Shown piece after piece: positions 1 through 7,022 of a DNA stretch of 12,844 nucleotides (its first letter is position 1; the number at the start of each line of letters is the position of its first letter). Origin of the DNA: Cytophagales bacterium (GTDB lineage: Bacteria > Bacteroidota > Bacteroidia > Cytophagales > Cyclobacteriaceae); the NCBI GenBank assembly GCA_003454975.1, contig DMST01000364.1, positions 2,513 to 15,356 on the forward strand, read 5' to 3'. Position numbers and translations under genes: made by a program. Under the pieces are notes generated by a model that had not been told where the DNA came from, did not search any database, and saw nothing but the letters and a program-made list of their open reading frames with translations.

Positions 1-792
1 GGAGGGCAGCCACTCTTCAAAGCTCTTCTGAGCAGGCTTGAGCCAAGGCACGTGTGCGTACCCATAAAAAGCGACCCGATCTGGCTGTAGCATATAAGCT
101 TTGTACAAGGTATGCCGGAGAGACTCCTCGGTTTGCTTAGGCAGGCCGTATAGCAAGTCCAGGTTGATACTGGTATAGCCCAAATGCCGAGCACTGGTAA
201 CTACTTTTGCTACCTCTACCAGGGTTTGTTTCCGGTTGATCACCTTCTGCACCTTTGGGTCAAAATCCTGGATGCCCAGGCTCAGGCGCGTAAAGCCTAG
301 CGTTGCCAAGGCCTCCAGGTGCTCCTGTGTAGTATTAGCAGGATGGCCCTCCAGGCTCATTTCTACCTCCGGGTGTAACTCTACAGTTTCCAAAATTTTG
401 GAAACAAGCAGGCTCAGGTTTTCCGGGGAGAAAAAAGTAGGCGTGCCACCTCCCAAATGTAGCTCCCGAACCAATGGAGCTTCGCCAAATAGGGCTCGGT
501 ATTGTGCCCATTCTGCCAACACCGCCTCTATATAAGGGCCTTCTACCAAATGGTTGACCGTAATACGGGTATGGCAACCGCAGTAGGTACACAAACTCTC
601 GCAATAGGGGAGGTGGATGTACAGACTGATGCCTTCTTTGCGGTGGCGAGAATACGCTACTTGTACTTGGTCACGCCAGGCATCGTGAGCTAGCTGATCG
701 CGGTTCCAATGCGGAACCGTGGGGTAGGAAGTATAGCGTGGACCTGGTACGTTGTACTTCTCCAGCAGGAGGTCAGTGGTGGGACTAGCCAT
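1..792 (-). CDS. hemN: Oxygen-independent coproporphyrinogen III oxidase (radical SAM), N-terminal 264 residues, cut by the window edge
   Basis: HemN converts coproporphyrinogen III to protoporphyrinogen IX without oxygen in the cytoplasm, using a 4Fe-4S cluster and S-adenosylmethionine. Reading the minus strand from the ATG at 792 gives an open frame to base 1. It begins MASPTTDLLLEKYNVPGPRY and carries the HemN signature PRYTSYPT near residues 18-25. The radical SAM motif follows at about residues 60-73, with cysteines 64, 68, 71 (CxxxCxxC) and the extra HemN-type Cys73. GGGTP at 114-118 is the SAM-binding glycine motif. Further on are the SLGIQDF and NLDLLYGLP blocks of the family. About 190 residues of a usual 450 or so are missing because the gene runs out of the window, not because it is broken. 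No Shine-Dalgarno is visible. The cysteine spacing and TSYPT block favour true HemN over the HemW-like paralogue. Upstream it faces a long intergenic region with possible leader structures. Confidence 0.93.
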   Translation of the reverse strand, partial: MASPTTDLLLEKYNVPGPRYTSYPTVPHWNRDQLAHDAWRDQVQVAYSRHRKEGISLYIHLPYCESLCTYCGCHTRITVNHLVEGPYIEAVLAEWAQYRALFGEAPLVRELHLGGGTPTFFSPENLSLLVSKILETVELHPEVEMSLEGHPANTTQEHLEALATLGFTRLSLGIQDFDPKVQKVINRKQTLVEVAKVVTSARHLGYTSINLDLLYGLPKQTEESLRHTLYKAYMLQPDRVAFYGYAHVPWLKPAQKSFEEWLPS

Positions 793-857
793 AGACTTTG
801 AATTTGAATACAAACTTGAGGCTAGCGCAGGGGAAATGCCGTGGGGGGAATCAGCTT

Positions 858-876
858 AAAAACTGACTTTTGTCAG
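858..876 (-). terminator. Small hairpin with T run in the presumed hemN leader
   Basis: Read on the minus strand, CTGAC (876-872), loop AAAA, GTCAG (867-863) is followed by TTTTT (862-858). The 5-bp stem is short for an intrinsic terminator. It lies 66 bases before the hemN start, so it may be a weak attenuator element or chance. Confidence 0.3.
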
Positions 877-965
877 GATAGGGGAGTAGACGGTCATGCT
901 TCGGGTTGTAGTTCTTTTTGGTAACCAACCAGAGAACCTGGACCAAGTGTTAATTCTTCAGAAAG

Positions 966-1043
966 GATACAAAAAGAAAAAGCCCCAGCAATGCCCAGGG
1001 CCCTTTCGAATATGCACGTTATGAAAAACCAGGATGCTTTTCA
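966..1043 (-). ncRNA. Possible short RNA or hemN leader transcript
   Basis: This is inferred, not recognised from any family. A TAACTTTG box at 1055-1048 on the minus strand would start transcription near 1043. The T tract of the hairpin at 971-1001 would end it near 966, giving an RNA of roughly 75-80 bases. If the hairpin is conditional, the same transcript would continue into hemN, whose start is about 175 bases further on. A 29-codon frame (ATG at 1047, stop at 958-960) runs through the region and would be almost leaderless. Its C-terminal half includes a WGFFFLYPF run encoded by the hairpin and T tract, so it may be only a by-product of the terminator. Ends are approximate. Confidence 0.3.
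971..1001 (-). terminator. Intrinsic-terminator-like hairpin upstream of hemN
   Basis: On the minus strand GCCCTGG (1001-995), loop GCATTG, CTGGGGC (988-982) forms a 7-bp stem that includes two G-U pairs, followed by TTTTTCTTTTT (981-971). The G-U pairs become A-C mismatches on the plus strand, so the structure favours leftward transcription. No protein gene ends just before it, which makes it a candidate 3' end of a small RNA or an attenuator for hemN. Confidence 0.55.
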
Positions 1044-1047
1044 GCAT

Positions 1048-1055
1048 CAAAGTTA
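1048..1055 (-). promoter_or_regulatory. TAnnTTTG -7 box, leftward
   Basis: The minus strand reads TAACTTTG here, an exact match to the Bacteroidota primary-sigma -7 consensus TAnnTTTG. About 19-21 bases upstream the sequence is TTTT/TTTC, a partial match to the TTTG -33 box. It lies in an AT-rich stretch and points towards the hairpin at 971-1001 and hemN. This is motif evidence only. Confidence 0.4.
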
Positions 1056-1267
1056 TTATTAGAATACGGATATTTTGAGAAAAGTTTCACAAAAAATGAA
1101 TTATTTTTATCCAAATAATCATATTTTATTCCGCCTATGTAATGCCTCACACTTTAATCGTAATTTGCTTGTGGAAATGTAAAGGATTGCAACCGCAGGA
1201 TTTGCCTTTTCCGGGCCTCGTGTGTTACTTGTTGATTGATCATCCCTACTCCTAATATCACCGGTAT

Positions 1268-1870
1268 ATGTTCACGGAAAATGAAGTGGCCCTTATGGTG
1301 GAGGACGCCGAAATTCAATCGGTTGTCGAACGGCTCAAGAAGGAATTTATGCGGCAGGAAGCTCCATACATGGAGATCAGCAACCATGATTTTTTGTCCT
1401 TGATTTTACTGGTTCCTGCTATCGGTGTGGCTTATTCCAACAATAATATTTCTTTGAAAGAAGAATTGAATTTGAATAAAAAGGCACGGAAGCTAAGTAA
1501 GGGAGGTTACTTCATTAAGAAGGATCCGGTGGTCGTGGTCATGCAGTTTCTTATTAAAAAGTTTGATACGTGGGAAGGTAAGTTTCTGGATGTTCTGAAG
1601 GGGGTGCTGTTTCGGCTGCTAGACAAGCAATCGTTGATGGATACCAGTCGTTTTGGTGAGGATACTCCATTCCCAAAGCAAGTGCTCAATGCGCCCTATA
1701 TTTTTATCCGTTTTCTGAGTTGCTTCTTTCTCACCAATGAGGAGGAAGTTATTTATCCGCACAAAGCATTAAAGGTAGAGCACAACAAAATATGTGATAT
1801 AGGCCAACGGTTAGATCTGGGAGACGTGCCCATCTTCCAAAGCTTTTGTCAGACCTATTCCATAAAGTAA
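1268..1870 (+). CDS. Hypothetical protein of 200 residues, family not recognised
   Basis: I do not recognise this protein. It has no signal peptide and no clear membrane span. Residues 42-56 are hydrophobic (FLSLILLVPAIGVAY) but flanked by charged, apparently soluble sequence. Residues 1-32 look helical and charged, 62-86 are lysine-rich, and three cysteines (152, 176, 194) lie in the C-terminal quarter. The start is constrained: an in-frame TAA at 1253-1255 excludes upstream starts, and the next ATG would remove nine residues. No Shine-Dalgarno is present. The coding sequence is visibly richer in A and T than the genes on either side, with many TTT, ATT and AAA codons, which could mean recent acquisition or an orphan gene. 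It is separated by 72 bases from the outer-membrane gene downstream, and a T run (1873-1879) follows its stop. The reverse-strand frames here look like shadows. Confidence 0.7.
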   Translation: MFTENEVALMVEDAEIQSVVERLKKEFMRQEAPYMEISNHDFLSLILLVPAIGVAYSNNNISLKEELNLNKKARKLSKGGYFIKKDPVVVVMQFLIKKFDTWEGKFLDVLKGVLFRLLDKQSLMDTSRFGEDTPFPKQVLNAPYIFIRFLSCFFLTNEEEVIYPHKALKVEHNKICDIGQRLDLGDVPIFQSFCQTYSIK

Positions 1871-1942
1871 GCTTTTTTTGGAGTCGGATAGACCATCTTT
1901 GCCCTTCTCAACGTTACCCACCAAACCGAAAGGCTCGTGTAC

Positions 1943-2986
1943 ATGCGCAAGGCGCTTTTTATCTCCCTGATTTTACTTCCTGTGGTAGCTTGGTCTCAGC
2001 CAGGCTTTGATCCTTTTTTTAGTCCGGGCGGCGGGTCCGACATCAAGCGGCCTGCCTGGCGAAAGATCGCCAACATGTTCACCTTCGAAGGTAGCATAGG
2101 GCACGGAGCCACCCTGTATTCTCATGATGTGAGTAGCATCCCCTTGGTGATGACTACGGATAGTGTAGTCATACTAGGTGCGGTGGGCAATACCAACTCC
2201 GCGAGTACCGTAAATGGTCTGAGTGACTGGCTCAATGTACCTACCCGGTTCGATACCACCTCTACCTATGCCTTTGCCTATGCCGGTGACTCGGTATTGG
2301 GCTTCCGGGCATTGAATAGTAGCCTGCCCGTTAGCTTTCGTATCTATTACCGGTACGACCGCTTTCGTATTGGTGCGGGTATGCACTATGAGTGGCAGTG
2401 GTTTAGGCCCATGAATCCTACCAACTACCAGGACCAACTAGGCCAGTACCGGCCGCGACTAAACTACACCACGTTAGGGCGATACTATGGTATGGTAGGA
2501 GCGCGTTTCTATACGTATCGGAAGCTGAGCTATGTTGCCGATCTGGAGCTGGGTATGGTGAAGATGGGGCGTGGCTTTGAGGGGGTGACCCCTGTGCGGC
2601 GCTTTTATGTCAACATTGGCTTGCCTATCGAGTACAACTTCTCCGAATACTTGCGGGTATACCTGCGGCCCTCCATGGAATTCAAAAGCTACCAGCTAGA
2701 CCTGGGGACTTACAGTACCCTGCAGCATTCGCAAAACGCCTTCTACACTCAGCTGGGGATCAGCTATACCATTCCCGAGATTCCTAAGTGTCCTGTATTG
2801 GGCTGTAAAGTGCAAATGAAGCACCTGCACCAAGGGCACGAGTTCCGTGGTGCCGCACTTAACAAAGTCCAATCTCCCGGGTACGGAGAAAACCATCCGG
2901 TGCTAGAGAAGCACAAATGGCGGCCCTTCCAGCGTCAAGAACGAGCCCCTACGCCCAAATGGTGGCAGTTTAGGCGTAGAAATTAG
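1943..2986 (+). CDS. Exported, probably outer-membrane beta-barrel protein with Cys/His basic tail
   Basis: The product of 347 residues starts with a Sec signal peptide (MRKALFISLILLPVVAWSQ, likely cut around residue 18). Residues from about 40 to 277 show alternating aromatic/hydrophobic and polar segments typical of a beta-barrel, such as FRIYYRYDRFRIGAGMHYEW and YYGMVGARFYTYRKLSYVAD. I infer an outer-membrane location; no function can be named. The barrel is followed by about 60 residues of a different nature. They carry a C-x4-C-x5-H-x-H-x2-H cluster (Cys283, Cys288, His294, His296, His299) and a proline- and arginine-rich end (KWWQFRRRN). From memory, similar tails occur on other Bacteroidota proteins of this type. 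An in-frame GTG at 1937 could add two residues, but the ATG at 1943 directly precedes the signal peptide and is preferred. It lies 84 bases before gyrA on the same strand. Confidence 0.8.
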   Translation: MRKALFISLILLPVVAWSQPGFDPFFSPGGGSDIKRPAWRKIANMFTFEGSIGHGATLYSHDVSSIPLVMTTDSVVILGAVGNTNSASTVNGLSDWLNVPTRFDTTSTYAFAYAGDSVLGFRALNSSLPVSFRIYYRYDRFRIGAGMHYEWQWFRPMNPTNYQDQLGQYRPRLNYTTLGRYYGMVGARFYTYRKLSYVADLELGMVKMGRGFEGVTPVRRFYVNIGLPIEYNFSEYLRVYLRPSMEFKSYQLDLGTYSTLQHSQNAFYTQLGISYTIPEIPKCPVLGCKVQMKHLHQGHEFRGAALNKVQSPGYGENHPVLEKHKWRPFQRQERAPTPKWWQFRRRN

Positions 2987-3018
2987 TTTTTCGGACTCCT
3001 ATTTATCGGCTAAGTTTT
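2987..3018 (+). promoter_or_regulatory. Candidate gyrA promoter
   Basis: TAAGTTTT (3011-3018) differs by one base from the Bacteroidota -7 box TAnnTTTG. TTTT (2987-2990) stands 20 bases upstream, where the TTTG -33 box is expected. Transcription would start near 3025, leaving a leader of about 45 bases before the gyrA ATG. Both boxes are imperfect. Confidence 0.35.
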
Positions 3019-3070
3019 ATTAAATTGCCCGCTGATTTTTTATCAAAAGTGGCAGTTGATTAGCTGATTC

Positions 3071-5653
3071 ATGGCAGACGGAGATAAGGAAAATCCAAAC
3101 GAAGAACTACCCTCAGAGGCAGGGCAAACCATTATTCCCATTAATATTGAAGACGAGATGCGGGGAGCCTACATCGATTACTCGATGTCGGTTATCATTT
3201 CCCGTGCCTTGCCCGACGTGCGTGACGGTCTCAAACCGGTTCACCGTAGGGTATTGTTTGGGATGTTGGAACTAGGCGTTTCTTATAATAAAGCCTACAA
3301 GAAATCTGCGCGTATAGTAGGGGAGGTACTCGGAAAGTACCACCCACACGGTGACAGTTCGGTATACGATACCATGGTTCGGATGGCCCAGGAGTGGTCT
3401 TTGCGGTATCCGCTGGTAGACGGGCAAGGTAACTTCGGTTCTATGGACGGCGACTCACCGGCGGCCATGCGGTATACGGAGGCCCGCCTGCGCAGAATTG
3501 CGGAAGAGATGCTGGGAGATATCAACAAAAATACCGTTGATTTTTCGCCCAACTTTGATGACTCCCTCAAAGAACCTACCGTACTGCCAGCCAACCTGCC
3601 CAATCTCCTAGTCAACGGTTCTTCGGGTATTGCAGTAGGTATGGCTACCAACATGCCTCCTCACAACCTGACCGAGGTTGTAAACGGTATCAAAGCCTAC
3701 ATCGAAAACCCGGAAATTACCATTGCCGAGCTGATGGAGCACATCACTGCTCCCGATTTCCCTACTGGGGGATTGATCTATGGCTACACAGGGGTGCGCT
3801 CTGCATTCGAGACCGGCCGTGGGCGCATCGTGATGAGGGCCCGAGCTACCATCGAAACCGATAAAAGTGGCCGTGAGCAAATCATCGTGACTGAGGTGCC
3901 TTATCAGGTGAACAAGGCCTCGATGATCGAGAAAACTGCCGCACTGGTCAATGAGAAGAAAATTGAAGGCATTACTGACATCCGCGATGAGTCGGACCGG
4001 CAAGGTTTACGCATCGTGTACGATCTCCGCCGCGATGCCATCGGCAATGTAGTGCTGAATAACCTCTATAAGTACACCCAGCTGCAAACCAGTTTTGGGG
4101 TGAACAACGTGGCCTTGGTGAAGGGGCGTCCGCACACCCTCAACCTGAAGGATCTCATCAAATACTACGTGGAGCACCGCCACGAAGTAGTGGTGCGTCG
4201 TACGCAGTTTGAGCTGGACGAGGCCGAGCGCCGGGCACACATCCTGCAGGGGTACCTGATAGCCTTGGATAATCTGGATGAGGTGATTGAACTCATCAGG
4301 AACTCACGCGACCCGGATACCGCCCGTGAGCAGCTGATGGAGCGATTTAAGCTCACTGAGATTCAGGCTCGTGCCATCCTGGACATGCGTCTGCAGCGGT
4401 TAACCGGTCTGGAACGTGAGAAGATTCAGAAAGAGTACGAAGAGGTGATGGCCTTGATCACGGACTTGAAAGATATCCTGAGCAACGAGCCTCGCCGGTA
4501 CGGTATCATCAAAGACGAGGTGGCTGCAGCGGCGGAGCGTTTTGGTGACGAACGCAGAACGGAAGTGGTGCATGCGGCAGATGAATTCACTGCCGAGGAC
4601 ATGATCCCCAACGACACCATGGTGATCACCTTCTCCCATCAGGGTTACGTGAAGCGTACCCCGTTGGCCGAATACCGCGTACAGTCCCGCGGTGGTGTGG
4701 GTAGTAAAGGAGCAGGTTCTAAGGACGATGACTTTACCGAAGCACTCTTTGTGGCGAACAACCACAACTATCTGCTCATCTTTACCGAATTTGGCAAAGT
4801 ATTTTGGTTGAAAGTGTGGGCCATTCCTGAAGGGTCGAAGACCAGCAAGGGGCGTCCTATCCAGAACCTGATCAATATTGAGGCCGATGACAAGGTGCGT
4901 GCAGTGCTGAAGGTGGATAGCCTGACGGACGAGGATTACATCAATAACAACTACGTGATGATGTGCACCTTGAAGGGTACCGTGAAAAAGACCTCGTTGG
5001 AGGCCTACTCCCGACCTCGGACCAACGGTATTACGGCTATCAATGTGAACGATGGAGATTCCTTGTTGAATGTTCGCCTGACCAATGGAGATAGCCACAT
5101 TGTGATTGCCAGTACAGAGGGTAAGGCCATTCACTTCCATGAGCAAGCAGTACGCCCTATGGGACGCACGGCTACGGGAGTAAGGGGTATCAAATTGCCC
5201 GATGGAGCCCAAGTAGTGGGGATGGTATGTATTCTAAGAGAGGATGCTACGCTGCTCACCATCACAGAAAAAGGATACGGAAAACGGACTCCTTTGGAAG
5301 AATACCGCATTACCGGCCGGGGTACCCAAGGAGTGAAGGCTATGAATATTACCGAAAAAACCGGTAATTTGGTCGCCATCATGGAGGTTGTGGATACTGA
5401 CGAGTTGATGATCATCAATCGGTCAGGAATCACCATCCGAATGACCTTGGATCAGGTACGGGTAATGGGCCGTAGCACACAAGGAGTGAAGTTGATTCGT
5501 CTCAATGACGACGATGAAATTAGCTCGGTAGCCCGCATCGATCAGTTGGACGAAGAGGAGGTAGAAGAGGCACAAGAGGGAGCTGAAAATGAAGGCACAG
5601 AAGATTCTGGCACGGACGTTGCCCAGGATGAAGGAGGAGAAACGAACGAATAA
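3071..5653 (+). CDS. gyrA: DNA gyrase subunit A
   Basis: GyrA is the breakage-reunion subunit of the A2B2 gyrase that introduces negative supercoils. The 860-residue product opens with a short polar extension, then IPINIEDEMRGAYIDYSMSVIISRALPDVRDGLKPVHRR (residues 22-60), the standard start of the domain. Tyr135 in AAMRYTEARL is the catalytic tyrosine. In the quinolone-resistance region HPHGDSSVYD (91-100), Ser96 and Asp100 correspond to E. coli Ser83 and Asp87 and are the sensitive-type residues. The tower and coiled-coil region extends to about residue 500. The C-terminal beta-pinwheel starts near 510, with the GyrA box QSRGGVGSKG at 538-547 in the form usual for Bacteroidota. This distinguishes it from ParC. 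The last 38 or so residues form a Glu/Asp-rich tail. The ATG has no Shine-Dalgarno. A TPR gene follows after 50 bases. Confidence 0.98.
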   Translation: MADGDKENPNEELPSEAGQTIIPINIEDEMRGAYIDYSMSVIISRALPDVRDGLKPVHRRVLFGMLELGVSYNKAYKKSARIVGEVLGKYHPHGDSSVYDTMVRMAQEWSLRYPLVDGQGNFGSMDGDSPAAMRYTEARLRRIAEEMLGDINKNTVDFSPNFDDSLKEPTVLPANLPNLLVNGSSGIAVGMATNMPPHNLTEVVNGIKAYIENPEITIAELMEHITAPDFPTGGLIYGYTGVRSAFETGRGRIVMRARATIETDKSGREQIIVTEVPYQVNKASMIEKTAALVNEKKIEGITDIRDESDRQGLRIVYDLRRDAIGNVVLNNLYKYTQLQTSFGVNNVALVKGRPHTLNLKDLIKYYVEHRHEVVVRRTQFELDEAERRAHILQGYLIALDNLDEVIELIRNSRDPDTAREQLMERFKLTEIQARAILDMRLQRLTGLEREKIQKEYEEVMALITDLKDILSNEPRRYGIIKDEVAAAAERFGDERRTEVVHAADEFTAEDMIPNDTMVITFSHQGYVKRTPLAEYRVQSRGGVGSKGAGSKDDDFTEALFVANNHNYLLIFTEFGKVFWLKVWAIPEGSKTSKGRPIQNLINIEADDKVRAVLKVDSLTDEDYINNNYVMMCTLKGTVKKTSLEAYSRPRTNGITAINVNDGDSLLNVRLTNGDSHIVIASTEGKAIHFHEQAVRPMGRTATGVRGIKLPDGAQVVGMVCILREDATLLTITEKGYGKRTPLEEYRITGRGTQGVKAMNITEKTGNLVAIMEVVDTDELMIINRSGITIRMTLDQVRVMGRSTQGVKLIRLNDDDEISSVARIDQLDEEEVEEAQEGAENEGTEDSGTDVAQDEGGETNE

Positions 5654-5703
5654 CGTTACACAATAGAATACCGAAAGATTCACATCACGGAAAAAACAGG
5701 ATT

Positions 5704-6855
5704 ATGAAACGCATTGCATTATTGGCTGGCATGGTGGTTTTGGGGGTAGGTGCCCTCGCTCAACCCAGTGCCGTAAACAAAGCTGATCGTTTCCGTCAGG
5801 TACCGGACTTGGCTCAGGCCAAAGAAAACATTGACTTGGCGATTGAGCACGAAAAAACAATGGGTAAAGGCCGTACATGGTTTGTATACGGTCAGGTGCA
5901 CGAGGATATCTTCAACTCCGAAGACCCTACCGTTCAGGCGTTGGACGAAATGTGTCTGGAACACGCCATTACTGGGTATGAAAAAACCATCGAGATTGAG
6001 CGCGAAGGAAGTAACTACCACACTTTGGCTGGTTTCCAGCTGGAAAACATTTGGGGCGGGTTGTTGAACCGTGGAGCTACGGCTTACCAAGACGGTGACA
6101 ACGAGAATGCCTTGAAGTGGTTTGATAAAGCCAAACTGGTGAAGCCTGAGGATACAACTGCTTACCTGTATGCAGGTATCTCAGCACAGGGGATTGATGA
6201 CATTCCTGCTGCTTTGGAGAACTTCCGTACGCTGGTAGAGTTGGGCTACAGCGATGTGGCTATTTATAACTCCATCATTTACTACACCAAGAACTTCGAG
6301 AAAGATACCTTGGGTGCTCTGGATTGGACCCGCAAGGCCCGTGAGCAGTTCCCCTCTGACGACGATTTGCGTAAGCAAGAAGTTAACTTGTTGATTGAGA
6401 CCAATCAATTGGATGATGCTCGCGCGGGTATCGTGGAGGCGATTGAAGCCGAGCCAGACAACGCTAACTTGTACTTCAACCTGGGGTATCTGTATGAAAC
6501 CGAAGGGGATGACGAGAAAGCATTGGAAAACTACCGGAAGGCGGTAGAAATTGATCCAGAGTACTTTGATGCGGTATATAACATTGGTGTATACTACTAC
6601 AACACAGCTGCCGATCTTTATAAAGAGGCGAATGAGTTGACCATCAGTGAGTACAACAAGCGTGGCAAGGAGATTGAGGAAGAAGCCCGGGTGAACCTAA
6701 GAGAGTCCATGCCTTTCATGGAGTCTGCTTCTGAGCTGCGCCCTGAAGAGCCTATCATCTGGAACACGTTGTCTACCATCTATACCCGTTTGGATATGGG
6801 AGATAAGGCAGAGGCAGCGTACAACAAGTACGAAGAGCTGGCAGGTGGCGAATAA
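5704..6855 (+). CDS. Exported tetratricopeptide-repeat protein
   Basis: The product of 383 residues begins with a Sec signal peptide (MKRIALLAGMVVLGVGALAQ) with an Ala-Leu-Ala cleavage site after residue 19, so it is probably periplasmic. It contains TPR-like helix pairs, best preserved at about 134-180 (NALKWFDKAKLVKPEDTTAY onward), 204-216, 236-250 and 254-288 (NLYFNLGYLYETEGDDEKAL onward). The last is a near-canonical repeat ending in the EIDPEY junction. A final repeat covers about 352-380. TPR folds bind partner proteins; no enzymatic domain is visible and the partner is unknown. The gene starts 50 bases after gyrA with no terminator between, so the two are probably cotranscribed. From memory, a TPR gene directly after gyrA is common in Bacteroidota. 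A strong terminator follows its stop codon. Confidence 0.88.
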   Translation: MKRIALLAGMVVLGVGALAQPSAVNKADRFRQVPDLAQAKENIDLAIEHEKTMGKGRTWFVYGQVHEDIFNSEDPTVQALDEMCLEHAITGYEKTIEIEREGSNYHTLAGFQLENIWGGLLNRGATAYQDGDNENALKWFDKAKLVKPEDTTAYLYAGISAQGIDDIPAALENFRTLVELGYSDVAIYNSIIYYTKNFEKDTLGALDWTRKAREQFPSDDDLRKQEVNLLIETNQLDDARAGIVEAIEAEPDNANLYFNLGYLYETEGDDEKALENYRKAVEIDPEYFDAVYNIGVYYYNTAADLYKEANELTISEYNKRGKEIEEEARVNLRESMPFMESASELRPEEPIIWNTLSTIYTRLDMGDKAEAAYNKYEELAGGE

Positions 6856-6878
6856 GCCTCTCACCATCATATTCTTTC

Positions 6879-6905
6879 AAAAGCGGCCTTGGTGCCGCTT
6901 TTTTT
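6879..6905 (+). terminator. Intrinsic terminator of the gyrA-TPR unit
   Basis: AAAAGCGGC (6879-6887), loop CTTGGT, GCCGCTTTT (6894-6902) makes a perfect 9-bp stem running into seven T (6899-6905). It begins 23 bases after the TPR stop codon and is the cleanest terminator in the window. Confidence 0.92.
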
Positions 6906-7010
6906 ATGCCCTATCCCGCAATTATCCGGCATTTTGATCCTTTTACCGGAAGTTTTTCTACTACCCTGCGGGGCCATTGGGGCGTTCAATAGGGTAAGAA
7001 ACAAACAAAA

Positions 7011-7017
7011 AAGGAGG
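7011..7017 (+). promoter_or_regulatory. Strong Shine-Dalgarno of the dioxygenase gene
   Basis: AAGGAGG stands five bases before the ATG at 7023 and fixes that start. It is notable because most other genes in this window have no recognisable ribosome binding site. Confidence 0.85.
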
Positions 7018-7022
7018 ATATC

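Larger units (their letters stand above)
793..1267. other. 475-base intergenic region between divergent hemN and the orphan gene
   Basis: This stretch holds no convincing protein gene. Its middle (about 1050-1140) is strongly AT-rich and probably contains promoters for both directions. On the minus strand I see a TAACTTTG -7-like box at 1048-1055, a GC stem followed by a broken T tract at 971-1001, and a smaller stem followed by five T at 858-876, all on the hemN side. On the plus strand there is TAATTTG at 1161-1167, one base short of the Bacteroidota -7 consensus and without a matching -33 box, so the promoter of the gene at 1268 is not resolved. Confidence 0.6.

Noticed and set aside
236..693. 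Plus- and minus-strand frames of 63-99 codons within the hemN region
   Set aside because: They are out-of-frame or antisense to the partial hemN frame, which carries the radical SAM motif.
918..928. TTGGT-A-ACCAA inverted repeat upstream of hemN
   Set aside because: Only 5-base arms, no promoter box beside it; expected by chance.
1033..1048. GATGCT-GAAA-AGCATC hairpin with a GNRA loop on the minus strand
   Set aside because: Its 5' arm overlaps the -7 box at 1048-1055, so it would be only partly transcribed if that promoter is real; not called as an RNA element.
1228..1242. TTGATTGATCA-like sequence considered as an FNR/CRP box for hemN or the orphan gene
   Set aside because: It lacks the TTGAT-N4-ATCAA spacing and is over 430 bases from hemN.
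1154..1387. 77-codon minus-strand frame overlapping the start of the orphan gene
   Set aside because: It covers the promoter side and the first 120 bases of the plus-strand gene, has no recognisable features and could not supply a sensible product for the terminator at 971-1001.
3295..4240. Several minus-strand frames of 77-131 codons inside gyrA
   Set aside because: These are antisense shadows of a fully recognisable gene, with no start signals or homology.
4400..5212. 270-codon open frame on the minus strand inside gyrA
   Set aside because: It lies wholly antisense to the C-terminal half of gyrA, has an unnatural composition and no domain, and is explained by the codon bias of gyrA.
6925..6952. 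TCCGG / CCGGA inverted repeat upstream of the dioxygenase gene, tested as an operator equivalent to the yceI palindrome
   Set aside because: Arms are 5 bases with an 18-base gap and unrelated in sequence to the yceI palindrome.
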